From contig JBPCPV010000018.1 of assembly GCA_050998805.1 (NCBI GenBank), positions 137,163 through 201,162 of the forward strand: a DNA stretch of 64,000 bases, in the 5' to 3' direction. Source of the stretch: JAICKM01 sp050998805. Lineage in GTDB: Bacteria > Chloroflexota > Chloroflexia > QHBQ01 > JAICKM01. Numbering within the stretch: the stretch's first letter is position 1; the number at the start of each line of letters is the position of its first letter. Made by a program: the position numbers and the translations under genes. The notes under the pieces are model-generated. The model had not been told where the DNA came from, did no database searches, and saw only the letters and a list, made by a program, of their open reading frames with translations. Shown piece by piece: positions 41,495 to 50,466 of this stretch.

Positions 41495-42946
41495 CTAGAA
41501 GGTTTCGCCGGTGTTCGAGCCTCGCCCGATGTCGCTGTTCGGGCTGATGTCGCGGGCGGGTCCGCTGTCGAAGCCGCCGGACGCGCTCGTGGGGGCTACT
41601 GAGCCTGGGCCGATGCCGCCGGACGGAACACTGCCGCCCGTCGAGCTGCCCCAGCCGCCGGTGCCTCCGACCATGCCGGGTGTTGTGCCTTGCTCTTCCT
41701 CGATGGGGCTAGCGGGCGCAGTAACCTGCTCGCCGGCAGCCATGGTGCCTTGCTCTTCCTCGATAGGACCAGCAGGTGCAGCCGCCTGCTCGCCGGTAGT
41801 CGCCTCCGCCGCCTCGGCGGTATCGCTGTAGTCACGGTAGCCGGCCGCTTCGTCTGTGTAGAGCGACGGGCCGGTAATGCCGGACGTGTCCTCGCCGGTA
41901 GTGTCCACGCCCGGGGTTGTGCCGGGTGTCGGTGTCGCTGACGAGACGCCGCTGCCGGGCGCGCCGGTCGCAGGTTGGTCGGCAGCATCCGGGTCGTGGT
42001 GGGAGCCGGAGACAGCCACCGGCGTCTCGGTGCCCGACGTGCTGTCAGGCGGTGGGACGCCATGACCGGCGTTGTACTCGCCACTGCGGGCGCTCAGGTC
42101 CTCACGTTCCATGCCCTGCTCTGTCGGCAGGCTTTCGTCGGGGTTGCCTTCCACGTCGGAGGCCGAACTCACAGGCTCCGGAGCGTTGCCTTCCACGTCG
42201 GAGGCCGAACTCACAGGCTCGGGGGCATCGGCACCCATACTGCCGCTGCGGCTCGAGCCGCCCATCGAACCGACAGTCGTGCCTCCGGTCGCATATCCGC
42301 CGCCCCCTTCGTGCCCCCCGGCCATAGCGCCGGAACGGGAGATCGGTGCAGCGTCTTGGGAGGGCACAGCATTCGCGCCGGCATCCGTCGCGCCGGATGT
42401 GGCGAGGCCGGCGCGGGCACCGCTCGGCCCAGATGCGCCCGTATTGCCCGCGCCCATGTTCTCGCTGGTCGCGCCCTTCACGTTTCCCGAAGAGGCGGCG
42501 GTTCTCTCGGAGGCCAACACGGACGCGGTTGCCCGATCAGTGTCGTTCTCGGCGAGGCTCTTGAACCGCTCGAGGTCATCTTCCAGGCTCCGTGACATCT
42601 CGCGCGTCACCGTATCAAGCAGGCCCTCGAACCAACTCGGGTGGTACTCGATCACGACCTGCATCAGCGTGATTGTACCCTGGTCGGCGAGAGTGACCGC
42701 GCCAGCGTTCTCCGCCCCGCTCGTCGAGCGCCATGTGACGGTGCGGTTCGGCACCCTCCCGACGACCTTAGAGTCCCACTCAACGGTGCGCGGCCCCATC
42801 TTCGCCTTCCAATGGTACGCATCTTCGCCGGTTTTCGTGACCGACTCGACATGCTCCATAAAGCGCGGGAACCGCTCGAAATCCGTCCAAAGTTCATAGA
42901 CCCGGTCCACCGGGGCATTTACCACCAGTTCTTTTTCGACACGCAT
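41495..42946 (-). CDS. SRPBCC (polyketide cyclase/COQ10-like) protein with long disordered tail
   Basis: 483 residues from ATG 42946, with AAGGAGG six bases upstream. Residues 1-145 are a START-like SRPBCC fold: VEKELVVNAPVDRVYELWTD, RFPRFMEHVESV, VTWRSTSGAENAGAVTL, TREMSRSLEDDLERFKSLAE. The remaining 340 residues are low-complexity Gly/Ser/Thr/Glu-rich sequence with internal duplications (APEPVSSASDVEGN twice; a PIEEEQGT block twice). Such tails occur in some stress- or surface-related SRPBCC proteins; there is no signal peptide. Function unknown. The gene stands alone. Confidence 0.75.
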   Translation of the reverse strand: MRVEKELVVNAPVDRVYELWTDFERFPRFMEHVESVTKTGEDAYHWKAKMGPRTVEWDSKVVGRVPNRTVTWRSTSGAENAGAVTLADQGTITLMQVVIEYHPSWFEGLLDTVTREMSRSLEDDLERFKSLAENDTDRATASVLASERTAASSGNVKGATSENMGAGNTGASGPSGARAGLATSGATDAGANAVPSQDAAPISRSGAMAGGHEGGGGYATGGTTVGSMGGSSRSGSMGADAPEPVSSASDVEGNAPEPVSSASDVEGNPDESLPTEQGMEREDLSARSGEYNAGHGVPPPDSTSGTETPVAVSGSHHDPDAADQPATGAPGSGVSSATPTPGTTPGVDTTGEDTSGITGPSLYTDEAAGYRDYSDTAEAAEATTGEQAAAPAGPIEEEQGTMAAGEQVTAPASPIEEEQGTTPGMVGGTGGWGSSTGGSVPSGGIGPGSVAPTSASGGFDSGPARDISPNSDIGRGSNTGETF

Positions 42947-43081
42947 CTGGAACCTCCTTACCCTAATGGGCAACTACTCTTACCCCGGAGCCAGCTGCTT
43001 AGAAACTGCCCAGTACAGGCGCGCAGCAGAGTTCCGGTGCCTTCCGTCTAAGCAAGAACTGTGCCTGTTTGCCGGACATGG

Positions 43082-43750
43082 TTACCTCGATCTCCACCAA
43101 GCGTGGAAGGCGACCAGCGAGTTCACCACCAGGTCCGCATCCGGCGGGTTGAGCGGGGGGGCTAGATATGACCAGCCGGGCTGGAGAGCGACGACGAACA
43201 TGCGCGCTTCCCGCGCTGCCTCCAAGCCGCGCGGCGAGTCCTCGATCACTAGGCAGCCGGAGGGCTGCACACCAAGCATTAAAGCTGCTCGGAGGAAGAC
43301 TTCCGGTGCCGGCTTGGGCCGGAGGAGCATCTCGCCGCCGACCAGCGCACGGAAGTAAGACCGCACACCGATCCGGTCGAGGCTCGTCTCGACCCAGCGC
43401 ATCGGAGAGGAGGAGGCAACGGCCATCGGGATGCCATCCTGCCGCAAGTCTTCGAGCAGAGCCTGCAGGCCGGGCATCGGCGCGCCGCACTCGCTAATTA
43501 CCGCACAAACCGCATCGCCGTATCGGGCTACCCAGTCGGCCAGGTCGCCCGGCAGCGCCCGGCGTGAGATAACAGCGCGCCAGGCATTTTCCGAGCTGTC
43601 GCCGATGTAGTCGCTGAACTCGGCGTCCTCGACAGAGTAGCCGTAGGACGCAAGCACGGCGTTCATCGCGGCGTGGTGCAACGGCTCGCTGTCGAGCAGC
43701 ACGCCGTCCATATCGAAGATCACGGCGCGGATGTCGGGAAAACCTGCCAT
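43082..43750 (-). CDS. HAD family hydrolase (beta-phosphoglucomutase-like)
   Basis: 222 residues from ATG 43750. HAD motif I VIFDMDGVLLDSEPLHH, motif II VASSSPM, a lysine in LLRPKPAPEVFL (motif III) and motif IV VIEDSPRGLEAA. The helical cap between motifs I and II is of the PGMB type. Probably a sugar-phosphate phosphatase or phosphoglucomutase. No neighbour indicates the substrate. Confidence 0.9.
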   Translation of the reverse strand: MAGFPDIRAVIFDMDGVLLDSEPLHHAAMNAVLASYGYSVEDAEFSDYIGDSSENAWRAVISRRALPGDLADWVARYGDAVCAVISECGAPMPGLQALLEDLRQDGIPMAVASSSPMRWVETSLDRIGVRSYFRALVGGEMLLRPKPAPEVFLRAALMLGVQPSGCLVIEDSPRGLEAAREARMFVVALQPGWSYLAPPLNPPDADLVVNSLVAFHAWWRSR

Positions 43751-43799
43751 GCCTACATGATACACCGAACCGAGCCGCCGCGACAAGCGCCGCATCCGG

Positions 43800-43828
43800 T
43801 TGACAACCTGCTCGGAATGTAGTATGAT
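43800..43828 (+). promoter_or_regulatory. Promoter of the Fe-S assembly gene
   Basis: TTGACA (43800-43805) and TATGAT (43823-43828), spacer 17, about 55 bases before the ATG. Confidence 0.75.
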
Positions 43829-43888
43829 TTAGTCAGCAACGAAACTGGTCTATCTAAGCACCAGAAGTACCAGAGTAGGAGAGTCATA

Positions 43889-44314
43889 ATGGCTACTGAT
43901 ATGAGAACCGAAACGCTAACCGATATCCTGACACAGACCGAGCCGGAATTGGTGACCATGAGCGAAGGTGCCGTGTCCCAGCTCGGCGCGCTGCTCTCGC
44001 AGCAGGAAAACCCCGAGATGGCGCTGCGGGTCTTCGTCTATCCTGGCGGCTGCTCCGGCATGTCCTACGGCATGGCTTTCGAGGAGGAGTTCGGCGACGA
44101 CGACATGATCTTCACCCAAAACGGGCTACGGCTCGTCGTGGACGAGGCAAGCGCCCATTACCTGAAGGGCGCGCAGATCGACTACGAAGATAGCCTGATG
44201 GGCGGCGGCTTCCGCATCTTCAACCCGAACGCCGTTCGCTCCTGCGGCTGCGGCCACTCGTTCGACACCGGTGAGGACGCCAGCCAGGCGCATGCGTGCG
44301 GCTGCGGCCATTAG
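43889..44314 (+). CDS. Iron-sulfur cluster assembly protein (ErpA/IscA family)
   Basis: 141 residues. The A-type carrier fold with its three cysteines is present: one in RVFVYPGGCSGMSYGM and two in VRSCGCGHSF near the end. It accepts Fe-S clusters from scaffolds and delivers them to apo-proteins. The first 20 residues and the Cys/His-rich C-terminal extension (HACGCGH) are extra compared with the core family; the added CGCG could bind metal. Own promoter; monocistronic with a terminator downstream. Confidence 0.92.
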   Translation: MATDMRTETLTDILTQTEPELVTMSEGAVSQLGALLSQQENPEMALRVFVYPGGCSGMSYGMAFEEEFGDDDMIFTQNGLRLVVDEASAHYLKGAQIDYEDSLMGGGFRIFNPNAVRSCGCGHSFDTGEDASQAHACGCGH

Positions 44315-44352
44315 CGAGTGGCTAGTGGTTAATGGCTAGTCGTCAGTTGGCT
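44311..44352 (+). repeat. Heptamer array (GTGGCTA type)
   Basis: Units TTAGCGA, GTGGCTA, GTGGTTA, ATGGCTA, GTCGTCA, GTTGGCT in phase. The first unit contains the stop codon of the Fe-S gene. Confidence 0.65.
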
Positions 44353-44412
44353 GTGTCCGGCTATCTTTGTCGGATGCCGGGCGCTGACACGGAAACGGAC
44401 AAGTAACGAGAG

Positions 44413-44438
44413 GGGTGTGCCGGTGGGCACGCCCTTTT
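44413..44438 (+). terminator. Intrinsic terminator
   Basis: Nine-base stem GGGTGTGCC with GGCACGCCC (one G-U pair), 4-base loop and TTTT. It ends the Fe-S gene transcript just before the carotenoid gene. Confidence 0.7.
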
Positions 44439-44447
44439 CGCTGCCCC

Positions 44448-45236
44448 ATGACCTCCCCAAACCTCAACCCCTGGCGAGTAGTCATGCTCACGGCCTTCGG
44501 GGTCTATGCATTTGTCTACCCATTCGGCATCGGCCTCCTCGCCGCAGGATTACTGCCCCGGGAAGCCTCCTGGGTCGGTGGAGCGATGCTGGGCGCACAG
44601 GGGCTGGCCCTGGCCGCCTGGATGGGCCTCAACTGGGGGCCACGCAGGGGCATCGCGGCTGCGGCGGTGCTGGGAGCAGGGGGCTGGCTGGTCGAGGCTG
44701 TCGGGGTGACTACCGGCGTGCCGTTCGGTGCCTATCGCTACACCAACGCCCTCGGCCCGTGGCTCGGCCCGGTGCCCGCCGCCATACCGTTTGCCTGGAT
44801 CGCCGGGGTCGGCGCTGCCGTCTGGACGGCCCGCCGGTTGCTGAGGCGCCGGGTGGCCGGTCTGTCGGCGGCAGTGCTGCTCGGCGCAACTCTGGCGACT
44901 TTGCAGGACGCTGTGCTCGAGCCGACGGTGACACAGGTGCAGGGCTACTGGCGGTGGCTTGACCCGGCGGGGTCCATAGGCGGCGCTCTGTCTTACGGCG
45001 TGCCGGCAGTAAACTTCGCGGGCTGGTTCGGAGCCGCCCTCCTTCTCGGCGGGGCCATGTCGCTACTCTTGAGGCCGATCCCCGACCGCCTGCATTACGG
45101 ATGGCTTCCTCCTGTGTTATACTGCATGGGCCTGTTCATGTTCGGGATACTGGATGCCGCCTGGGGCTTCACTGCCCCCGCAGCTCTCGCCACGCTTCTG
45201 CTTGCGGGTTTCGCGTTCTGTTGGAGACTGCGTTGA
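44448..45236 (+). CDS. Carotenoid biosynthesis protein (CruF-like, DUF422)
   Basis: 262 residues from ATG 44448, about seven membrane segments. The family signature WLVEAVGVTTGVPFGAYRYT is intact, as are LEPTVTQVQGYWRW and YGVPAVNFAGWF. CruF-type proteins hydrate the 1' position of gamma-carotene derivatives in bacteria, and related ones act on C30/C50 carotenoids. No other carotenoid genes are in the window. Its stop TGA overlaps the ATG of the lipoprotein gene. Confidence 0.85.
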   Translation: MTSPNLNPWRVVMLTAFGVYAFVYPFGIGLLAAGLLPREASWVGGAMLGAQGLALAAWMGLNWGPRRGIAAAAVLGAGGWLVEAVGVTTGVPFGAYRYTNALGPWLGPVPAAIPFAWIAGVGAAVWTARRLLRRRVAGLSAAVLLGATLATLQDAVLEPTVTQVQGYWRWLDPAGSIGGALSYGVPAVNFAGWFGAALLLGGAMSLLLRPIPDRLHYGWLPPVLYCMGLFMFGILDAAWGFTAPAALATLLLAGFAFCWRLR

Positions 45237-46108
45237 TGCATCTACGGGATATGTCGAAACTTTCGTCGGCGCTCGCCACCCTGCTGCTCGCAACAGCCTG
45301 CCTCGGCACGCCGACCGACACGCCGATACCCACACCGTCGTCTGCAGCTACTATCAGCCCATCATCTTCTACACCGTCGCCGACCGACACACCACCTCCG
45401 ACTGTGCCGCCCACCATGCCGCCGACTATTCCTCAGCCTTCTGCGACCCCTGCCCCAACCCAGCCGCCGACGCCGGCGACAAACAACCCGTTGCTGCGGG
45501 CTTCCCTGGCGGCGATGAGCATGGTTCGGAGCTACCACTACACCGACACCTTCTCGGTGGTCGACAACGGCCACCAATTCGATTCGGTGGGCGAGGGCGA
45601 TTATGTACAGCCCGGCGGCCTTTTCTGGTCGAGCGCGGTTGACGGCATCAGGACGACTGCCGTGCTGACCGGCGAGCAATACTACGTCTCGGTGGGCAAT
45701 ACGGCCTGGACGAGCCTGCCGGGCGGCGGCGTGGAGCGCGCCCGCCAGACCGTCTGGACGGTGCTCAGGCAGGCGAGAAACGTCGTCGAGGTGGGCCGCG
45801 ACCCGCCGACCGACCCCGACCCGACTATACAGCTCACGTTCACGCTCCCGCTCAATATCCTGCCGCTCGAAACCCACCCCTGGACCCTGGCAGAGGGCGA
45901 GGTCTGGATCGGCGCAGGCGACCTGCGGATACGGGCCTTTAAGCTCTTCGCCCAGGAACCGCTTTATGAAACGACCGAGCGGTTCTTCTTTTCCAAGTTC
46001 AATGCGGCACCGGTGCAGATAACCGTGCCCCCGCCGACGCGGCAGCCTGAGCCGACGGCTACCGATGGTAGGGAGATGGAGAGAGATGCGTATCTACATT
46101 TCGATTGA
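45236..46108 (+). CDS. Thr/Pro-rich lipoprotein (LppX/LprG-like)
   Basis: 290 residues. ATG 45236 shares a base with the CruF stop. Lipobox LLATAC, then a Pro/Thr/Ser linker to about residue 90, then a soluble domain (MSMVRSYHYTDTFSVVDNG, GEGDYVQPGGLFW, LTGEQYYVSVGNTAWTSLPG) with the beta pattern of LolA/LppX-like lipid-binding lipoproteins. It may carry a hydrophobic molecule, which would fit its position behind a carotenoid gene, but that is inference. It overlaps the next gene by 23 bases. Confidence 0.7.
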   Translation: MHLRDMSKLSSALATLLLATACLGTPTDTPIPTPSSAATISPSSSTPSPTDTPPPTVPPTMPPTIPQPSATPAPTQPPTPATNNPLLRASLAAMSMVRSYHYTDTFSVVDNGHQFDSVGEGDYVQPGGLFWSSAVDGIRTTAVLTGEQYYVSVGNTAWTSLPGGGVERARQTVWTVLRQARNVVEVGRDPPTDPDPTIQLTFTLPLNILPLETHPWTLAEGEVWIGAGDLRIRAFKLFAQEPLYETTERFFFSKFNAAPVQITVPPPTRQPEPTATDGREMERDAYLHFD

Positions 46109-46916
46109 CATGGAAGGTGTCGCCGGCGTCACCCACCCCTCGCAGATCGAGATCGGGCGATACGATTACGAGCAGGCCCGCCGCTGGATGACCGGCGAGG
46201 CGAACGCCGCCATCCGTGGAGCGTTCGCGGGCGGCGCGCGGGAGGTCGTGGTCAACGACGCGCACATGACGATGCGTAACTTGCTGTTCGCCGAGCTTGA
46301 CCCGCGCGCCGAGGTCGTCACCGGCTCGCCGAAGCCACGGGGCATGACCGAGGGGATAGACCTCGGCTTCGACGGCGCGTTCTTCATCGGCTACCACTCG
46401 GCTGCGGGCCGGCCCGGCGTGCTGAACCACTCGTACAACCACGAGGTAGTGACTGATATACGGCTGAACGGCGAGCCTGCCGGCGAGCTAGAGGTCAACG
46501 CCGCGCTGGCCGGACAGTTCGGGGTTCCGGTGGTCCTGGTCACCGGCGACAACGCGCTTTGCTCAACGGCGGAAAAGTACCTGCCGGGTGTGGAGACGGT
46601 GCCGGTGAAGCAAGCCATAACCCGCTATGCCGCGCGCAGCATGGCACCGGCCGCAGCTCAGGAGAAGATCGAGCAGGCCGCCGTTCGGGCCGTCGAGCGG
46701 CTCGCGCGGGGCGAGTTCAAGCCCGTCGCTATACCGTCCCCGGTGAGGATCGAGATCGTCTTCACCTATACCGCGATGGCCGATATGGCGCTGATGATAC
46801 CGGGTGTCGAGCAGCACGGCCCGCTCTCTGTCGGCTTCAGCCAGCCCGACATGGAACGCGCCTATTCGCTGATGCGCGCGCTGATCGCCCTCGGCAGCAC
46901 CGTGCTGCCCCGCTAG
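46086..46916 (+). CDS. M55 family D-aminopeptidase (DppA-like)
   Basis: 276 residues from ATG 46086, with GGAGAGAG upstream. Family signatures: YISIDMEGVAGVTHPSQ with the metal-binding Asp and Glu, REVVVNDAHMTMRNLL, and FFIGYHSAAGRPGVLNHSY with a metal-binding His. DppA is a zinc D-aminopeptidase of self-compartmentalising decamers that releases D-Ala from peptides, possibly recycling cell-wall peptides. It converges on the sugar ABC permease operon, sharing CTAG as interlocked stop codons. Confidence 0.9.
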   Translation: MRIYISIDMEGVAGVTHPSQIEIGRYDYEQARRWMTGEANAAIRGAFAGGAREVVVNDAHMTMRNLLFAELDPRAEVVTGSPKPRGMTEGIDLGFDGAFFIGYHSAAGRPGVLNHSYNHEVVTDIRLNGEPAGELEVNAALAGQFGVPVVLVTGDNALCSTAEKYLPGVETVPVKQAITRYAARSMAPAAAQEKIEQAAVRAVERLARGEFKPVAIPSPVRIEIVFTYTAMADMALMIPGVEQHGPLSVGFSQPDMERAYSLMRALIALGSTVLPR

Positions 46917-47848
46917 CCCTTCACGCCGCCGAGGGTCAGCCCGCTGACGATATACCTTTGCAGGAACAGGTAGACGACCGACACAGGCAGGGCCACCAGC
47001 AGAGCCATCGCCGAGAAGTCGGACCAGGGAACCGAAGTGTACTGCCCCGTCATACCGTTCAGCACCATGCCGAGCGTGAAGTCCTTCGGGTCCTCGAGGA
47101 ACTGCCAGGAAAGCGCGAACTCGGTCCAGCCGGTGAGAAAGCCGAAGAAGGCCGTTACAGCAAGGGCGGGGGTCGTCAGAGGGAGTATGATGCGTGTGAA
47201 AACCTGGTTGCGGCTCGCCCCGTCGATCAGTGCAGCCTCCTCAAGTTCTTTGGGGATCGTGTCAATGTAGCCTTTGAGATTCCAGATGGCGAATGGCAGG
47301 CCGCCCGAAATCAGCGCGAGGCCCACTCCCCAGAGCGAATTGCGGAGGTTGAAGTCGCCGAGCTTCACCCCGTTCAGCATCACGTAGAGAGGCGCTATCG
47401 TCGCCACGCTCGGAAGCATCAGCACACCGAGGATGCCGAGCATCAGCGTTTCGCGGCCCATGAACCGGAAGCGCGAAAAAGCATAGGCCGCGCTCACCCC
47501 TATCAGCACCGAGAAGAACGATGTGCCCGCCGCCAGCTTAAAGCTGTTGGAGGCCAGCTCCGGGAAGGATACCGAGTTCCTCGTCGGCTGCTTGAGTACC
47601 CGCGCGTATGCGTCAAGCGTCGCTCCCGACGGTATGATCTCTTTCGGGTGGGCAACGTCGGCAGGGTTGATCGATATGCCAACCACCCAGAGTATTGGGA
47701 AGAGCACGGTGAAGGCGATGAAGAGGCAGATCGCCTGTAGCAGTAGTTGCCTGCCCAGGGGCAGCTTATTGCCGGATGAGACCTCCGTCCTGACATGCTC
47801 GGCTGCCAGGGGAACTGCGGCTGTTGTCGTTTGCGCGGGCGCTACCAT
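46913..47848 (-). CDS. Carbohydrate ABC transporter permease (MalG-like)
   Basis: 311 residues with six membrane segments. The coupling motif (EAALIDGASRNQVFTRIILP) and the C-terminal RYIVSGLTLGGVKG are those of MalG. Works with the MalF-like permease encoded upstream. An ATPase gene is absent, so a shared MsmX-type ATPase elsewhere is likely. Last gene of the operon. Confidence 0.9.
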   Translation of the reverse strand: MVAPAQTTTAAVPLAAEHVRTEVSSGNKLPLGRQLLLQAICLFIAFTVLFPILWVVGISINPADVAHPKEIIPSGATLDAYARVLKQPTRNSVSFPELASNSFKLAAGTSFFSVLIGVSAAYAFSRFRFMGRETLMLGILGVLMLPSVATIAPLYVMLNGVKLGDFNLRNSLWGVGLALISGGLPFAIWNLKGYIDTIPKELEEAALIDGASRNQVFTRIILPLTTPALAVTAFFGFLTGWTEFALSWQFLEDPKDFTLGMVLNGMTGQYTSVPWSDFSAMALLVALPVSVVYLFLQRYIVSGLTLGGVKG

Positions 47849-47872
47849 AGGTCATACCTCTCAGGTGTTATT

Positions 47873-48889
47873 TCACGCATCATAGCTCGCGGTCGCTTTC
47901 GCGGCTTTGTTCACGATCAGAGAAAGCCCCAACAATATGAAGAACTCAAAGACCGCGAAGGCGGCAGCCGTCCCGAATAGGTGCTGCTCGTTCACCAAGC
48001 GATATGCCTCGGTCACCAGCAGTTCAGTTCTCCCGAACGGCCCTCCCCCCGACAGGAAGTAGGACAGGTAGAAGAGGTTGAAGGTAGTGATGAAGCCAAG
48101 GATCGCGAACGGCAGCATGGCCGGGCGAAGCAGAGGCACCGTGATGCGGAAGAACTGCTGCATCCCGCTCGCGCCGTCAATCGTCGCCGCCTCGTATAGC
48201 TCTTTCGGGATGCTCTGCAATGCTCCGGTCGCCACGACCGAGTTCAGCGGCCAGCCGAGCCAGCTGTTTGCGATCAGCATGGCGAAATAGGCCAGAGGCA
48301 GCAGCGGCAACGCCGGAAACGGATCTTTCGCGTACTGCTCGAGCCAGGGGATGTCGAACGCGGTCGGCGGGATATTGAACAGCGCGCCAAAATGGCGCAA
48401 TAGCTCGTTGATCGGCCCCGACTGAGTATCGAACAGATTGCGCCAGACCGTAGCGATGATCAGGGCCGGGATCACCACCGGCAGGATATAGATCGCCCGA
48501 TAGACACGCTTGAAGAGCAGTCCCTCAGTGTTAAGCACAACGGCGATCAGCACGCCCAGCACCACATGGATTATCACGTTGCTGACCGCCCAGAATAAGT
48601 TGAACGACAGTATCCGCCAGAAGTCGAAGTTCGCTATCGTGCTCTGGAGATCGTTGTTTAAGATGCTCAGGTAGTTCGTGAAACCGACGTAATCCGGCGG
48701 CGTAGACCCTGCCCTCAGATTCACCAGTCCATAGTTGGTGAACGACATCCAGACCTCAAAGAGGAGCGGATAAAGGGTGATAATCCCGAGCATGACCAGC
48801 GCCGGCGTCAAATAGAAATAAGCCGCACGCTCGGTTCTGCGCCCTCGCTGGGGCGCGACCGATCTCCTCGGCAGATCAACAGCAGCCAT
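47873..48889 (-). CDS. Carbohydrate ABC transporter permease (MalF-like)
   Basis: 338 residues, six to seven membrane segments. The coupling helix is ELYEAATIDGASGMQQFFRI followed by TVPLLRPAML. A cytoplasmic N-terminus precedes AYFYLTPALVMLGIITLYP. It is 24 bases upstream of malG. The 140-base gap to malE holds repeats and a hairpin that may limit read-through. Confidence 0.9.
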   Translation of the reverse strand: MAAVDLPRRSVAPQRGRRTERAAYFYLTPALVMLGIITLYPLLFEVWMSFTNYGLVNLRAGSTPPDYVGFTNYLSILNNDLQSTIANFDFWRILSFNLFWAVSNVIIHVVLGVLIAVVLNTEGLLFKRVYRAIYILPVVIPALIIATVWRNLFDTQSGPINELLRHFGALFNIPPTAFDIPWLEQYAKDPFPALPLLPLAYFAMLIANSWLGWPLNSVVATGALQSIPKELYEAATIDGASGMQQFFRITVPLLRPAMLPFAILGFITTFNLFYLSYFLSGGGPFGRTELLVTEAYRLVNEQHLFGTAAAFAVFEFFILLGLSLIVNKAAKATASYDA

Positions 48890-48913
48890 CTTTTTGCTCC
48901 TGATGCTACAACC

Positions 48914-48991
48914 ACTGTCATTCTGAGCGCAGCGAAGAATCTCGCCCCACTACCTACCGAACTGTCATTCTGAGCGCAGCGAAGAATCTCG
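48914..48991. repeat. Two direct copies of the dispersed repeat
   Basis: Identical 31-base copies (core ATTCTGAGCGCAGCGAAG) at 48914-48944 and 48961-48991, 47 bases apart start to start, in the malE-malF gap. Each copy contains a near-palindrome. Confidence 0.85.
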
Positions 48992-48996
48992 GTGTA

Positions 48997-49019
48997 GGGG
49001 CGGGCCTGAGACCCGCCCC
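48997..49019 (-). terminator. Hairpin after the malE-like gene
   Basis: GGGGCGGG and CCCGCCCC with a 7-base loop, 14 bases beyond the malE stop on the minus strand, no T-run. Same position and sequence type as the hairpin after the liv binding-protein gene. Confidence 0.65.
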
Positions 49020-49032
49020 CATGCCCGAGATG

Positions 49033-50271
49033 CTACTTGCCGTTCGCCTTGTTCGCGGCGTCGTCGGCGGCCTGCACGGCTGCCTTCGGATCGGCACCTG
49101 CGTCCATGACCTTGTTCAGCGCATCGCCGAACGGACCCCAGAAGTTGTCGAGTTGCTTGATCTGCGGGCGGGGATATCCACCGGCGGCGGCGGTAGAGAA
49201 ACCCTTGACGAGCGGGTCGCTGATCTTGATGGTCTTATCGGCGGGGACGTGCCCTGCCGTGTCCACCCATATCTGCTCGATAGCCGGGCTGGTCATGTAG
49301 AGCGCGAAGTTCACTGCCTGGTCGGCGTTCTTAGTGTTCGCATTCACGTACCAGCCGTCCACTCCAGTCATCGGCGTAGAGGGGCCTTTCGGTCCGGCCG
49401 GCATCGGGGCCACAGCGAGCTTGTCGCCGAGCGCCTTCTTATAGTCGCCGGTCAGCCAGGGTCCGTCAATCGTGGCGGCGATGTCGCCGTTCTTGAACGC
49501 CGCGCTGAGTTTGTCACCGTCCGTGAAGAACTGCGCTCCAGCAGCCTTCAGATCCTTGAGGTATTGCAGTGATGCGGCAACCTCGGCCCCAGCGATTGCC
49601 TTGCCGGTGTCGTCGAAGATTTTGCCCCCGAAGGCGTTGAAGTAGCCGAAGGTGTGATACGCGCTCTGGTTGAGGCCGATCTTGAGGCCGCCCTTGACCG
49701 CGGTCATCAGGTCGTCGGTAGTGGCCGGAGGGGTCTTTAGCTTGCTGGTGTCGTAGAACATGGCGACGGCCTTGAGCGACTCGGGCACTTCGTAGAGCTT
49801 GCCATCCACCTTGCTGCCGTTGACTGCTGTATCGAGGTCATTGCCGAGGTGCCCCGCCAGCTTGTCGTCGAGCGGCAGGAGCAGCTTCGCGCGGACTTCT
49901 TTGCCGAGGCTGTCGTTCGGCGCGATGTAGAGGTCGGGACCGCCGCCCGCCGCGGCTGCCGTCTCGAACTTGTTGAAGAGATCGGCGAACGGCACGTCGA
50001 GCTTGGTGATATTCGCACCCGGGTTGTCCTTAGCGAACTGCGCCATCGCCGCGTCGAAGGCATTGCTCTCGGCGCTGCCGTGGGAGGAGCCGTAGGACTC
50101 CCAGATCGTGAGCGGGCCGGTGACTTTCGCCATCCCCGTGCCCCCGGTAGTGCTGCCGCCGGTGCTCCCGCCAGATGCGGGTGTGTTCGTTGCCGTGCCC
50201 GTATCGCAGGCCGCGACCAGCATCGCCACCCCAGCGAGCGCGGAGAACCAGCCCAAATTAAATCGTTTCAT
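49033..50271 (-). CDS. Extracellular sugar-binding lipoprotein (MalE-like)
   Basis: 412 residues. Lipobox LVAAC, a Gly/Ser/Thr linker, then a cluster D solute-binding fold: GPLTIWESYGSSHGS, NPGANITKLDVPFADLFNKF, GPDLYIAPNDSLGKEV and FTDGDKLSAAFKNGDIAATI with WLTGDYKKALG. The pattern is closest to maltose/maltodextrin binders. First gene of the operon with two permeases; good AGGAGG before the ATG. Confidence 0.88.
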   Translation of the reverse strand: MKRFNLGWFSALAGVAMLVAACDTGTATNTPASGGSTGGSTTGGTGMAKVTGPLTIWESYGSSHGSAESNAFDAAMAQFAKDNPGANITKLDVPFADLFNKFETAAAAGGGPDLYIAPNDSLGKEVRAKLLLPLDDKLAGHLGNDLDTAVNGSKVDGKLYEVPESLKAVAMFYDTSKLKTPPATTDDLMTAVKGGLKIGLNQSAYHTFGYFNAFGGKIFDDTGKAIAGAEVAASLQYLKDLKAAGAQFFTDGDKLSAAFKNGDIAATIDGPWLTGDYKKALGDKLAVAPMPAGPKGPSTPMTGVDGWYVNANTKNADQAVNFALYMTSPAIEQIWVDTAGHVPADKTIKISDPLVKGFSTAAAGGYPRPQIKQLDNFWGPFGDALNKVMDAGADPKAAVQAADDAANKANGK

Positions 50272-50380
50272 AGAACCTTTCCTCCTAAATACATGCGTTC
50301 GGTTTCGTCACTCGGTCTTGGAGCCGGCCCTGGTCCCAAAGCGGAAATAGGCGCAGTCCACCACGCCTTCTCGTGCCAAG

Positions 50381-50409
50381 AGAATACCACACTCCAGCGA
50401 GTTCGTCAA
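50381..50409 (-). promoter_or_regulatory. Promoter of the malE-like operon
   Basis: Minus strand TTGACG (50409-50404) and TATTCT (50386-50381), spacer 17, about 110 bases before malE. Confidence 0.6.
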
Positions 50410-50466
50410 TAGCCTTCTTGAACGTTTTCGCCTACTCGCGGATAATATCCGTGGGGGTGGGACCGT

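Noticed and set aside
46559..47740. 393-residue plus-strand frame across the peptidase and the permease
   Set aside because: It spans the end of one gene and the antisense of another with low-complexity charged sequence, so it is a shadow.
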